Source: QHXW01 sp035297145 (GTDB taxonomy: Bacteria; Acidobacteriota; Terriglobia; Bryobacterales; Bryobacteraceae). From it: 64,000 nt of DNA. The position numbers and the translations under genes are program-made. The stretch spans positions 62,001-126,000 of the forward strand of contig DATGZN010000077.1 in the NCBI GenBank assembly GCA_035297145.1. The letters are read 5' to 3'. The notes beneath the pieces are model-generated. The model was not told where the DNA came from and searched no databases. It saw nothing but the letters and a program-made list of their open reading frames with translations. Shown in pieces: positions 15,472-24,349 of this stretch (the stretch's first letter is position 1; each line of letters begins with the position of its first letter).

Positions 15472-17811
15472 TCACAACGCGCCAGCGTCAACATTCAGGA
15501 CGGGATACTTCCGCCAGTCTTTGTAATCGAAATGCCACCACTCAAATTCGTAGACGGTGAAATCCTCGTCCTCCATCATGCGGCGCAACAGTTGGCGATG
15601 CCAACGCGCCAGTGCGGTGCCGCCGGGATAATCCGGATACGAGCGCTCCGACATCTCATCGTAAAGGCCCATCATTTCGGCGGGCTGGCCGGTCTTCAAA
15701 TCGTAGAGCGTCAGATCGACTGCGCACCCACGATTGTGGCGTGAGCCATGCGCGGGGTCTGCGACGAAGTGGTGTTTATCGGGCGGCGTGCCATCCCAGA
15801 ACATTTTCGTGACGTACCACGGGCGGTAGCCATCGTGGATCAACAGCCCATATCCCAGGGCCTTCAGTTTGCGATGTGCGCGCACGACGGCCTCGGCAGC
15901 CGGCCGCTGCAGAAATGCCCGAGCCTGTGGATAGAAGACCGTCTGTAAAAAGTTGTTGGTCGTCGCGTACCGGATGTCGAGCTTGATGGTGGAATCGAGA
16001 GACGTCAGCTCCACCAGGTCCGGTTTGCGGAACTCGCCCGTCTCGTGCGGCGGCGCGGCGGCCAACGCGATGCGGCGTAGCTCATCAGCCGGTTTCACCG
16101 CCTCGATATGCGCGATGCTTTGATCCTCACCGGCGATTTTGCGGCGCTGAAAGATAACAGCGTCACTTAGCACCACGCCGGTAGCGCGGCCATTCGCGCC
16201 GCGATGGAATGTCAACGTCTCGCCATCATAGAGGCCCCAATTCGGAAAACGGAAAACGTCCGGCGAAGCCTCCTCGAGCGGATAGTAGTCGTACCATTCG
16301 ATCAGCGCTGTGAGCTTGCTGTCTTTTTCGAGAATGTAGAGCGTGTCGTGATCCCAGCCGTACTCGCCGATCAGGCCGCGAAAGCGATCGCGTGCGGGCG
16401 CCGGTTGGGGCGCGGAAACACGCGCCAGATGGTGCTGGCCGGCAAGAACGCCGCCGCTCTCCGGAACGATCTGCATGCCGTAGCCGAGCTTGCCGTCAAG
16501 AATCAGCGCATCGCGGCTCCGCCGAACCTCAATCTGCTCCCCACCGCGTTCGGGCAACGCGTAGAGTTTCCCGGTGCGTTCGGTCAGATCGATGGCTTCC
16601 GCTCCATCGCCATATCGGCCATCCAAGTTGCGTGCGAGTGCGGGATCGACCGGCTTCGTAAGCGGAATCTCGAGGAGCGGCTTCCCGGCGCGTGCGGCGA
16701 GCATCAACCGCAGCGCCTCGTGTGCGATGTGGTTGACGACGGCATTCGCGCTGTCATCGGTGGTGACGGCGACGACACCCAATTTGTCGTCCGGCAAGGC
16801 CGCCAGCTCCGTCGCAAAGCCGTAGATCGCGCCGCCGTGTCCAACCAGTCGGCGGCCCTCGAACTTAGACAAGCGGAACCCGATGCCGAAACCGGTTGTT
16901 TCTCCAGGCGCTGCGAACTGCGGCTGCCACATCTGCTCCAGCGTTTCCGGTTCCAGTACCGGGCCGTTGGCGCCGCGTCCGCCCGCAAACAGAACGCCCA
17001 GAAACTTCCCGAGATCGGTGACGCTCGTGTAGAGAGACCCTGCCGGTCCGATGCCAAGTTGGAACGCCGGCGCGGTGAACGTGCGCCCGTCATAGGTCCA
17101 CATGAAGGCTTTGGCCAGGTCAGGTGCGAGGTGCGGCTCCAGTTCGAACGCGCTCGTTGCCATGCCCATCGGCTCGAGCACGGCGTGCTTGAGATATTTC
17201 GCGTAAGGTTCTCCCCTGCGCTGCTCGAGAACGTAACCAGCCACCGCGATACTTGCGTTGGAATACTTGGTGTGCGTACCGGGCTGGTAGACCAACGACG
17301 TCTCGTTTAGGCTCTTCACGGTGGCGGCGAGCGTTGGTTCGGTTGGGTCGAAATAGTGGCCGACTGGCGGCTCGCGTACGAGGCCTGAGCGGTGCGCCAT
17401 CAGCTCACGCAGCGTGATTGGCTTACCAAATGGATTCCGCGGATGAAAGTTTGGCAGATAGTCTGTTATGGGCGCATCGAGCTGCAACTCACCGCCCTCG
17501 ACGAACTGCATAATCCCGATGTCCGTGAACAGTTTTGAAACCGAGCCGACGCGATAGATCGTGCTCGCCGTCGCGGGAACTTTGCTTTCCGGGTCGGCGT
17601 AACCGAATCCCCGCGCCCACACGATTTGCTGATCATCCACCAGTGCGATGGAGATCGCGGGAAGTTGCTTCTCGGCCAGCTCGTGTTGGATGAATGGTTG
17701 AAGCGCATGAGCGACAGCGGCGTAATCACCGCGCGGAGCAACATCAGCGGCCCAGACAAGGGAATACGCGATAGACAGCAGGAAAACGGAGAATCCACAG
17801 GCGCGGCGCAT
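15472..17811 (-). CDS. Exported fusion: class C beta-lactamase-like serine hydrolase + VanX-type D-Ala-D-Ala dipeptidase
   Basis: 779 residues with a signal peptide (about 1-21). The N-terminal Beta-lactamase (PF00144-type) domain has the SxxK motif S90-V-S-K93, Y183-S-N185 and H325-G-G. A beta-rich middle region (about 390-570) resembles the C-terminal lipocalin-like parts of such proteins. The C-terminal peptidase M15D (VanX/DdpX) domain has DIRYATTNNF, DGYRPW, zinc residues His692 and Asp699 in SRHNRGCAVD, and Glu757/His760 in EWWHFDY. Both active sites look complete. It should act in the periplasm on peptidoglycan-type D-Ala peptides (inference); one half could make or cleave what the other degrades. 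It is 9 nt from the next gene. Confidence 0.88.
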   Translation of the reverse strand: MRRACGFSVFLLSIAYSLVWAADVAPRGDYAAVAHALQPFIQHELAEKQLPAISIALVDDQQIVWARGFGYADPESKVPATASTIYRVGSVSKLFTDIGIMQFVEGGELQLDAPITDYLPNFHPRNPFGKPITLRELMAHRSGLVREPPVGHYFDPTEPTLAATVKSLNETSLVYQPGTHTKYSNASIAVAGYVLEQRRGEPYAKYLKHAVLEPMGMATSAFELEPHLAPDLAKAFMWTYDGRTFTAPAFQLGIGPAGSLYTSVTDLGKFLGVLFAGGRGANGPVLEPETLEQMWQPQFAAPGETTGFGIGFRLSKFEGRRLVGHGGAIYGFATELAALPDDKLGVVAVTTDDSANAVVNHIAHEALRLMLAARAGKPLLEIPLTKPVDPALARNLDGRYGDGAEAIDLTERTGKLYALPERGGEQIEVRRSRDALILDGKLGYGMQIVPESGGVLAGQHHLARVSAPQPAPARDRFRGLIGEYGWDHDTLYILEKDSKLTALIEWYDYYPLEEASPDVFRFPNWGLYDGETLTFHRGANGRATGVVLSDAVIFQRRKIAGEDQSIAHIEAVKPADELRRIALAAAPPHETGEFRKPDLVELTSLDSTIKLDIRYATTNNFLQTVFYPQARAFLQRPAAEAVVRAHRKLKALGYGLLIHDGYRPWYVTKMFWDGTPPDKHHFVADPAHGSRHNRGCAVDLTLYDLKTGQPAEMMGLYDEMSERSYPDYPGGTALARWHRQLLRRMMEDEDFTVYEFEWWHFDYKDWRKYPVLNVDAGAL

Positions 17812-17820
17812 TGTCAGCCG

Positions 17821-18384
17821 CTATTTTCTCAGGAACACATCGACGCGGGCGGGCTGGATGTCCAGACGGTCGATCCGGTAGCTCATTTGGAACGGCTGGC
17901 CGACTTTGGCATCGGGATAGTAAACGTTCAAATAATTACGGATCAGATAATCCAACAGGCGGCCCTCGATGGTGACGCCGGAAATCTCGACGCTCTGGAC
18001 GTCGACCGTGGCGCGTCCGTTTGCAGATGTGATGCGCGCCGTCACGATCACCGGGTGCTCGCCCTGCAACAGTTGCCGCATCAGCCAGCTGGGTGGATTT
18101 CCAGAGGCGTGCTCGAGCTTCAGAAAGTCAATGAGCGCGGAGCCGGTGGCCGTGCCAGGGCCTAGCTCCAGCTTCGGCTCACGAACGCCCTGGGGAACTG
18201 ATTTGGGTAGTTCCTGCTCCACATAGGCGTTCAGCTCGCGCTCGGTGAAACTGACGCGCGAGCCTGGACGCAGCCGGCCGCTTTCGATGAGATCCAATTT
18301 GTGCTGGGCCGCGGAGTATTCTGAACGCGAGCTGAAAAGCAGTAGCGGAATTGCGACAAGAGTCAGCGGCCAAAAGCGCTGCAT
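17821..18384 (-). CDS. Secreted protein of unknown function
   Basis: 187 residues with an N-terminal hydrophobic signal (about 5-18). The mature part has RPGSRVSFTERELNAYVEQE near the N-terminus and SVEISGVTIEGRLLDYLIRN later, patterns like lipid-binding LPS-associated or DUF2993-type proteins, without a firm match. The start codon follows a perfect TATAAT by six nucleotides, so the mRNA is predicted to be leaderless. It lies directly upstream of the hydrolase-dipeptidase fusion and is probably co-transcribed with it. Confidence 0.6.
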   Translation of the reverse strand: MQRFWPLTLVAIPLLLFSSRSEYSAAQHKLDLIESGRLRPGSRVSFTERELNAYVEQELPKSVPQGVREPKLELGPGTATGSALIDFLKLEHASGNPPSWLMRQLLQGEHPVIVTARITSANGRATVDVQSVEISGVTIEGRLLDYLIRNYLNVYYPDAKVGQPFQMSYRIDRLDIQPARVDVFLRK

Positions 18385-18390
18385 ACCTTA

Positions 18391-18396
18391 ATTATA
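18391..18396 (-). promoter_or_regulatory. -10 element giving a leaderless mRNA for the 17821-18384 gene
   Basis: TATAAT on the minus strand, six nucleotides from the ATG at 18384. No convincing -35 at 17 bp; TTGGAA occurs at a 20-bp spacing. Confidence 0.5.
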
Positions 18397-18464
18397 CGGA
18401 CCTGCCGCGCGGCGTGTTCCAACCGGGACCGCACGGTGTATATTGATGGATCGACCCAGGGAAA

Positions 18465-19070
18465 ATGAGTTCCATCATCCCCAGCGTGGATGGCGCCGGC
18501 GAAGAGCCGCTTGCATCGGACCTCGCCGACTGTTTGCGGCAGCTCGATGGCGTGGACGCGGACACGGCCAGCCTGTTGAACGGGATGACGGAAGTTCAGT
18601 TTCATTGGTCGCCGGTCGCGTCGCAGTGGTCGATCGAACAGTGTCTGGTGCACCTGGTGATCGTCGGCGCCAAATATCTTCCTCTCATCGATGAGGCGAT
18701 GGAGAATGCGCGTGCCGACCGTTTGCTCAGCCGAGGCCCATTCCGCTACGGTTTCATCGAGCGATGGTTTGTGCGCTCCACCGAACCGCCGCCCGGTATC
18801 CGCCTGCGAACACCGCTTTCCGCGCGTCCGCCCGATGATCAACCTCTTCCCTTCGTCATCGCCAATTTTCTGACCATGCAGGACGATCTTCGCAAGCGCA
18901 TTCGCGCCGCCAACGGGCTCGATCTGGCCCGCGCCAAGGTAACTTCGCCGTTCATCCGAGCCCTCAAAATGGGCCTTGGGCCGTGTTTCGAATTTCTTGC
19001 AGCCCATGAGCGCCGTCATCTTTGGCAGGCCTGGCAGGTGCGCAAGCACGAAAATTTTCCGGTGGATTAG
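18465..19070 (+). CDS. DinB-superfamily (DinB_2) protein
   Basis: 201-residue four-helix-bundle protein of the DinB/YfiT-like metalloenzyme superfamily. Features: WSPVASQWSIEQCLVHLVIV with the first metal-type histidine, and the C-terminal HERRHLWQAWQVRK with two further histidines. These proteins bind a divalent metal through three histidines; some act as thiol-dependent transferases, but most have no known substrate. It is the first gene of a tight operon: the next gene starts 4 nt after its stop. A TATATT hexamer about 25 nt upstream may be its -10. Confidence 0.8.
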   Translation: MSSIIPSVDGAGEEPLASDLADCLRQLDGVDADTASLLNGMTEVQFHWSPVASQWSIEQCLVHLVIVGAKYLPLIDEAMENARADRLLSRGPFRYGFIERWFVRSTEPPPGIRLRTPLSARPPDDQPLPFVIANFLTMQDDLRKRIRAANGLDLARAKVTSPFIRALKMGLGPCFEFLAAHERRHLWQAWQVRKHENFPVD

Positions 19071-19073
19071 CTT

Positions 19074-20219
19074 GTGGCGAAGAAACTGAACATCGGCTTA
19101 GTCGGCTACGGGTTCATGGGACGCACGCATTCGAACGCCTTCCGCCAAGTGAACCACTTCTTCGATCTGGACTATCAGCCGGTATTGAAGGCTATCTGCG
19201 CGCGTGATGGTGGGAAGGCGAAGGCCTTTGCTGCGCAGTGGGGCTACGAAAGCGTGGAAAGCGACTGGCGTAAGCTGGTGGCGCGAACCGATATCGACCT
19301 GATTGACATTGCCAGTCCGAACGACACCCACGCCGAGATCGCCACTGCCGCCGCGGCTGCGGGCAAGATGGTGCTTTGCGAAAAGCCGCTGGGCCGCAAT
19401 GCCGCTGAGGCTGAGCACATGGTGGATGCGGTCGAAAAAGCCCGCGTCGCCAACATGGTCTGGTACAACTACCGGCGCGTGCCCGCGGTCACCCTGGCCA
19501 AGCAGTTGATCGACGAGGGCCGGTTGGGGCGCATTTTTCATTACCGCGCGAAGTTTCTCCAGGATTGGACGATATCCAAAGACCTGCCGCAAGGAGGCGC
19601 CGCCCTCTGGCGGCTCGACGTCAACGTCGCCGGTAGCGGCGTCACCGGTGATCTGCTCGCGCACTGCATCGACACCGCGCTGTGGCTGAACGGCTCGATT
19701 GACCAGGTAACCGCCATGACCGAGACCTTCATCAAAGAGCGCAAGCACAACCTCACAGGGAAGGTGGAGAAGGTGGGGATCGATGATGCCAGTGCTTTTC
19801 TCGCGCGCTTCTCGAACGGTTCACTCGCAACCTTCGAGGCCACGCGGTACGCCCGCGGCCACAAGGCGCTCTACACATTCGAGATTAACGGCGAGCACGC
19901 ATCGATTTTTTGGGACCTGCACGATCTGCATCGCCTCCAATACTTCGATCATGGTGATGAAGGTCGCCTGCGCGGCTGGCGCTCCGTGCACATCACCGAC
20001 GGCGATCATCCCTACATGAAACACTGGTGGGTGCCCGGTTTGCAGATTGGCTACGAGCACACTTTCATCCACCAGGCCGCGGATTTTCTCGAGAGCTTGA
20101 GCACCGGCAAACCATCCGCGCCGTCATTCCGCGACGCCCTGGCAACCGACTACGTCACAGATGCCGTGCTTCGCTCCGCTGCAAACCGCCAGTGGGAGCA
20201 AGTGAAGAAGGTAAGTTGA
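19074..20219 (+). CDS. Gfo/Idh/MocA-family NAD(P)-dependent oxidoreductase
   Basis: 381 residues; GTG start, 4 nt after the DinB stop. N-terminal Rossmann fold with IGLVGYGFMGRTHSNA (about 7-22), then the family motif EKPLG (CEKPLGRNAAEA, about 103-114) with the catalytic lysine, and a C-terminal GFO_IDH_MocA_C domain including GVTGDLLAHCID. Relatives oxidise sugars, inositols or amino sugars. No signal peptide, so it is cytoplasmic. It sits between a DinB protein and a Tat-exported flavin oxidase; the substrate cannot be told from sequence. Confidence 0.9.
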   Translation: MAKKLNIGLVGYGFMGRTHSNAFRQVNHFFDLDYQPVLKAICARDGGKAKAFAAQWGYESVESDWRKLVARTDIDLIDIASPNDTHAEIATAAAAAGKMVLCEKPLGRNAAEAEHMVDAVEKARVANMVWYNYRRVPAVTLAKQLIDEGRLGRIFHYRAKFLQDWTISKDLPQGGAALWRLDVNVAGSGVTGDLLAHCIDTALWLNGSIDQVTAMTETFIKERKHNLTGKVEKVGIDDASAFLARFSNGSLATFEATRYARGHKALYTFEINGEHASIFWDLHDLHRLQYFDHGDEGRLRGWRSVHITDGDHPYMKHWWVPGLQIGYEHTFIHQAADFLESLSTGKPSAPSFRDALATDYVTDAVLRSAANRQWEQVKKVS

Positions 20220-20221
20220 GC

Positions 20222-21634
20222 ATGAATCGTCGGGACGCTTTAAAGATAGGTGGAACTGCGATCGCTGGTACTCTGGCCGCGACCGCTGCTCCGGCTCAAA
20301 CGAGCGGAAGAAAGAAAAAAGTCATCGTCGTGGGCGGCGGTATTGCCGGTCTGGCCTGCGCTTACGAACTCATGAAGCGCGGGCACGAGGTGGTTGTGCT
20401 CGAAGCCACCGGCAGAACCGGCGGCCACGTCCGCACCATGCACGATCCTCTGGCCGACGGCCTCTATGCCGACGTGGGCGCGGAGCACTTTTATTATCCC
20501 GGCTACACCGCCTACTGGCGCTATCTGCGAGAGTTCGAGCTGACGCCCATCGCTTACCCGCGCCGTGAGCACATGGTCCGATTCTTCAACGGCAAGCTGT
20601 TCACTGAAGAAGACCTCCACAGCCACGATGCGCTCAATCAACTCGGTTTCAACCAGCGGGAAATCGATTTCCTGGCCACGCATCCGTGGCCCGAGCTGCC
20701 GCTGCTGTACCTGCAGCGATACGTCGATCGGATTGAGAAGGAGACGGATCCGCTCGGCGCGGGGTTGAACGAGCTGGATCAGATCAGCGTGTCGGATCTT
20801 CTCAAGCGCGAGGGAGCTTCTGCCGCCGCGCTCGCGCATTTCGGCGGATCGGGCTCCGCCTTGGTGTGGATCTGGGGCGCGGCCGTGAAAAAGCTACGCG
20901 GCACGCCCCTGGTCGCGACCAAATTGTTTCGCATCCAGGGCGGCAACCAACGCATGACCGACACCTTTGCCGCACGGCTCGGCGAACGCGTACACTTGGG
21001 CTGCCCGGTCACCGCGATCCGCCACGATTCGGGAGGCGTGACGGTCACCTGCCACGAATTCGGACAAGAGAAAAAGATGACGGCCGATCATCTCGTGACC
21101 TGCATCTCTCTCGTCGTCCTCCGCCAGATTCCGGTGACGCCAGCATGGCCCGAGGCGAAGAGTTTCGTCATCCAAAACATGCCGTACTACACCCGCACCC
21201 GCGTAGTTTTTCAATCGCGCACGCGCTTTTGGAAGACCGATGGCGTAAGCCCCAACTGGGAGCCGCCGGATTCCCACTTGAACGAGCTCTGGAGTATTGC
21301 CGACGAAGTGAACACTCCTCGCGGTGTTCTGATCGGTGGCGCGGAACCGGGAGCGACGGCTGACTCCGCGCTAGCCGCGTTTCACAAGCTCTATCCGGGG
21401 AAGTCAGCCGACATCGAGCAAGCGCTCATTTACAACTGGGCGGCCGACCCCTACGCCGGAATGTGCGAACGAATCACTTATCAGCCCGGCGAGCTCGCGA
21501 AATTCTGGCCCGAGGTCACGCGCCCCCAGGGCCGCATCCATTTCGCGGGCGCCTACGCGGCCCAGATGAGCTGGGGCCAGGAAGCCGCCCTCGAGTCCGC
21601 CAACCGGGCAGCCGAGGAAGTGGATCAGGCGTAG
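20222..21634 (+). CDS. Tat-exported flavin-containing amine oxidase-like oxidoreductase
   Basis: 470 residues. The twin-arginine signal MNRRDALKIGGTAIAGTLAA leads into an FAD dinucleotide-binding motif VIVVGGGIAGLACAYELMKRG (about 34-54), the second flavin motif GRTGGH, and the C-terminal HFAGAYAA...GQEAALESA motif typical of amine oxidase/protoporphyrinogen oxidase-like flavoproteins. The ATG at 20222 is 2 nt after the preceding stop and begins the Tat signal, so longer upstream readings are rejected. It probably oxidises a periplasmic amine or related compound; the substrate is unknown. Last gene of the DinB operon. Confidence 0.88.
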   Translation: MNRRDALKIGGTAIAGTLAATAAPAQTSGRKKKVIVVGGGIAGLACAYELMKRGHEVVVLEATGRTGGHVRTMHDPLADGLYADVGAEHFYYPGYTAYWRYLREFELTPIAYPRREHMVRFFNGKLFTEEDLHSHDALNQLGFNQREIDFLATHPWPELPLLYLQRYVDRIEKETDPLGAGLNELDQISVSDLLKREGASAAALAHFGGSGSALVWIWGAAVKKLRGTPLVATKLFRIQGGNQRMTDTFAARLGERVHLGCPVTAIRHDSGGVTVTCHEFGQEKKMTADHLVTCISLVVLRQIPVTPAWPEAKSFVIQNMPYYTRTRVVFQSRTRFWKTDGVSPNWEPPDSHLNELWSIADEVNTPRGVLIGGAEPGATADSALAAFHKLYPGKSADIEQALIYNWAADPYAGMCERITYQPGELAKFWPEVTRPQGRIHFAGAYAAQMSWGQEAALESANRAAEEVDQA

Positions 21635-21640
21635 CCGCGA

Positions 21641-22138
21641 TCAACGGCGCCGTGATTCCTCGAGTGTTCGCCGCAAGATGGGCAGCATAGCGCGGTCCTT
21701 CTCTCTCCCGGCCTCTTCCTTAGTGGCGATCTGAGTTTCGAGATCGAGGACTCTTACGACAAGTCCATCGGCCACATCGATCTGTGTCGCATGTGGCGCG
21801 AGATCCTGATACGACCGCGCGTTCCCGACAGTGCCTAGCAGATCTAGAGGCCCCCAACGCGTGGATAACAGGTTGTGACCGCCGGGAGCAAGATGAGAAA
21901 GGTTTGGTTTCAACCGTCTTTCCGGCTGCATTCGATAATATCCCTCCAGATCGTCAATTGCGACAAGCAACCGCCTTAGATTGCCTTCGTCAGTGGAGTA
22001 GACTACATCGAGGTCCAAGGTCATCACCGGTGCGCCGAGCACCACGGCCGCTACTCCGCCGACAAGGATGAAATCAACTTGGTGTTTGCTCAAAACGCGC
22101 AGGATCGGCAGAAAGTCGGGTTTGAGAATTTCGGGCAC
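21641..22138 (-). CDS. Nucleotidyltransferase, possible toxin (AbiEii/MenT-like)
   Basis: 165 residues. Nucleotidyltransferase fold with VDFILVGGVAAVVLGA (about 20-35) followed by MTLDLDVVYS, where the two Asp residues take the place of the metal-binding pair. This GG...DxD pattern is shared with AbiEii/MenT toxins and with small unassigned NTases. The upstream gene overlaps it by about 65 nt, as is common in toxin-antitoxin pairs. The C-terminus is charged (KEEAGREKDRAMLPILRRTL). Toxicity is inference; an RNA- or antibiotic-modifying NTase is possible. Confidence 0.7.
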   Translation of the reverse strand: MPEILKPDFLPILRVLSKHQVDFILVGGVAAVVLGAPVMTLDLDVVYSTDEGNLRRLLVAIDDLEGYYRMQPERRLKPNLSHLAPGGHNLLSTRWGPLDLLGTVGNARSYQDLAPHATQIDVADGLVVRVLDLETQIATKEEAGREKDRAMLPILRRTLEESRRR

Positions 22139-22286
22139 GAATGGTAACCACGGAGTTCACATACTGCTGAAGCGTTTCCAGCCGCTCCGCTGGTGTCAAG
22201 GATAACATCCAGCGGATCAGAGTCAGGTCCACGCCGTCGTCAGAGTAGGCGCTCTCAATTCCGCTGTCGTCTTCCATGGGAATCAT
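22074..22286 (-). CDS. Small partner protein of the nucleotidyltransferase, possible antitoxin
   Basis: 70 residues starting MIPMEDDSG, acidic at the N-terminus, then VDLTLIRWMLSLTPAERLETLQQYVNSV, a helical segment. The ATG at 22286 follows a GGAG ribosome site by 4 nt and is favoured over the codon at 22346. It overlaps the start of the nucleotidyltransferase gene in another frame. Small proteins with this LTLIRWMLSLTPAERL-like helix commonly precede such NTases in Acidobacteria (recollection, not searched). Confidence 0.6.
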   Translation of the reverse strand: MIPMEDDSGIESAYSDDGVDLTLIRWMLSLTPAERLETLQQYVNSVVTIRARNSQTRLSADPARFEQTPS

Positions 22287-22414
22287 CTGTCTCCAGGATA
22301 TCAAGCCTTTCACCACGAGGGCTCTCTCAGCGCCGGCTCGCCACATTCGTCATCCAGCCACCGCCTTCCCACCGATTTCTATGCGTTCTAGAATGACTTT
22401 GGTACAGGAGGCTT

Positions 22415-22924
22415 ATGAGATCCAATTTGGCTGCCATCGCGAGCGCGGTGGCGCTGACCTTCCTGGTCTTCCCCGCGAGGGCGCAGGAAAGCACCAAAAG
22501 CGCGAATATCGAAGAGTTACTGAAGATGAGCAATATGGAGTCATTGTCTCAGCAGATCTACAGCCAAATTCGCACGAGGACCAGTAAGCAACTCGATGCA
22601 GTTGTCGGCTCGGAAAAGGCAAAGGCTGAGGCGGCGCAGGTCGTAGATAAGTTGCTGGCACAAATCCAGGATCGTTTCAGCTGGGACAAGATGAAGCCGG
22701 AGTATGTTCGCCTGTACGATGAAGTCTACAGCGACGCAGAAATCACGGGAATCTTGACGTTTTACAAGAGTCCCGCGGGACAGGCTTACCTAATAAAAAT
22801 GCCGCAACTGATGGCGAAATCCATGGAAATGGCTCAACGCCCAATGGCAGACGTCATGCCGGAAATTCAGCGCATTACCAAAGAGGCAGCGGAGAAAAGC
22901 AAGAACGATGCGTCCGCGAAATAG
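22415..22924 (+). CDS. Secreted DUF2059-domain protein
   Basis: 169 residues. A strong ribosome site (AGGAGG) sits 4 nt before the ATG. Signal peptide about 1-23 (cleaved after PARA), then helices containing the DUF2059 pattern: YSDAEITGILTFYKSPAGQAYLIKMPQLM. The family is periplasmic and of unknown function, common in Gram-negative bacteria. The gene converges with gltD, with 9 nt between the stops. Confidence 0.85.
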   Translation: MRSNLAAIASAVALTFLVFPARAQESTKSANIEELLKMSNMESLSQQIYSQIRTRTSKQLDAVVGSEKAKAEAAQVVDKLLAQIQDRFSWDKMKPEYVRLYDEVYSDAEITGILTFYKSPAGQAYLIKMPQLMAKSMEMAQRPMADVMPEIQRITKEAAEKSKNDASAK

Positions 22925-22933
22925 ACCACGTAC

Positions 22934-24349
22934 TTACTGAAGCTTGGTCTCTCCCATGAGATACTGATCCACGCCCCGCGCCGCCTTCCGCCCTTCGCTG
23001 ATCGCCCACACCACCAGCGATTGCCCGCGGCGCATATCGCCCGCCGCAAACACGCCCGCGACCGAGGACATGTAGCTCTCATCCGTCGCCACGTTGCCGC
23101 GCGTATCCAGCTTCACGCAAAGCTGCTCGATCATGCCGTTGCGCACTGGGCCGAGGAAGCCCATGGCTAACAGCACCAGATCTGCGTTCATGGTGAATTC
23201 AGTCCCAGCCAGGGGCTCGAACTTAGGCGGCGGACCGACGCGCACCGCATGTAACTGCTTCACGTTGCCGTTTTCGTCGCCCGTGAATCTGGTGGTCGCG
23301 ATGCTCCATTCGCGAATGCCGCCTTCTTCATGCGCACCTTCGACGCGCAGCTGCATCGGCCACAGCGGCCACGGCGTGAGCGGCGAGCGATCCTTTGGCG
23401 GCATGGGCAGCAGTTCGAACTGATGCACCGAAAGCGGCTTCTGCCGGTGTGCGGTGCCCAGGCAATCCGCTCCCGTGTCGCCGCCCCCAATAATCACCAC
23501 GCGCTTGCCTGTACCCAGGATCTGGCCGGAAATCGTGTCACCTTCGCAGACTTTGTTTTGCTGTGGCAGATACTCCATCGCGTAATGAATGCCCCGCAGC
23601 TCGCGGCCGGGTACATTCAAGTCGCGCGGACATTCGGACCCGCCCGCCAGCAGGATCGCATTGAAGTCCTTGCGCAGATCCTCCACCGGCACGTTACCGC
23701 CGACGTGTGAATTCGGACGGAACTCTACGCCCTCGGCCGTCATCTGCTGAATACGCCGGTCGATCAGGTGCTTCTCCATTTTGAAGTTCGGGATGCCGTA
23801 CCGCAGCAGCCCGCCGATACGATCCGCCTTCTCGAATACCGTCACCCAGTGCCCCGCTCGCGCTAGCTGTTGTGCTGCCGCCAGACCCGCCGGTCCCGAC
23901 CCAACTACTGCGACGCGCTTCCCCGTGCGCACCGCCGGCGGCTCCGGCCGGATCAATCCCTGGCTGAACGCATAGTCGACGATGCTCTTTTCGATTTGTT
24001 TGATCGTCACCGGCGGCTCGTTGATGCCGAGTACGCACGCGGCTTCGCACGGGGCAGGGCAGATGCGGCCCGTAAACTCCGGAAAATTATTGGTCGAGTG
24101 CAGCACGCGGATGGCTTCGCGCCAGCGCCCGCGATACACCAGATCGTTCCAATCGGGAATGATGTTGGTGAGTGGGCAGCCTGTGTGGCAGAAGGGCACG
24201 CCGCAATCCATGCAGCGCGCTCCTTGCGTGCGGAGCTTCTCTTCCGGAAAGTCGAGATAAATCTCGAACCAGTCGTTGACGCGCTCGCTGACGGGGCGCC
24301 GCTTGGGCGTCTCGCGCGCGTACTCCACGAAGCCTGTATCTTTACCCAT
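22934..24349 (-). CDS. gltD: Glutamate synthase (NADPH) small subunit
   Basis: 471 residues. Supplies electrons from NAD(P)H to the large subunit. N-terminal Cys-rich Fe-S domain: ARCMDCGVPFC...GCP and GRICPAPCEAACVLG; then the FAD Rossmann motif VAVVGSGPAGLAAAQQLARAG and an NAD(P) Rossmann motif VVIIGGGDTGADCLG. C-terminal AAGDMRRGQSLVVWAI is the FAD-contacting motif. The ATG at 24349 overlaps the end of gltB by 8 nt, so translation is coupled. Length matches typical GltD. Confidence 0.97.
   Translation of the reverse strand: MGKDTGFVEYARETPKRRPVSERVNDWFEIYLDFPEEKLRTQGARCMDCGVPFCHTGCPLTNIIPDWNDLVYRGRWREAIRVLHSTNNFPEFTGRICPAPCEAACVLGINEPPVTIKQIEKSIVDYAFSQGLIRPEPPAVRTGKRVAVVGSGPAGLAAAQQLARAGHWVTVFEKADRIGGLLRYGIPNFKMEKHLIDRRIQQMTAEGVEFRPNSHVGGNVPVEDLRKDFNAILLAGGSECPRDLNVPGRELRGIHYAMEYLPQQNKVCEGDTISGQILGTGKRVVIIGGGDTGADCLGTAHRQKPLSVHQFELLPMPPKDRSPLTPWPLWPMQLRVEGAHEEGGIREWSIATTRFTGDENGNVKQLHAVRVGPPPKFEPLAGTEFTMNADLVLLAMGFLGPVRNGMIEQLCVKLDTRGNVATDESYMSSVAGVFAAGDMRRGQSLVVWAISEGRKAARGVDQYLMGETKLQ

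Noticed and set aside
16204..17310. 368-residue plus-strand frame opposite the serine hydrolase domain
   Set aside because: No motifs; the minus-strand gene shows SxxK, YxN and HGG.
20027..20221. N-terminal extension of the flavin oxidase reading frame
   Set aside because: It overlaps the upstream gene's end; the true start at 20222 begins a Tat signal 2 nt after the preceding stop.
22924..22960. AGACCA...TGGTCT pairing between the DUF2059 and gltD ends as a terminator
   Set aside because: Six-base stem with a 16-nt loop and no T-run; too weak to claim.
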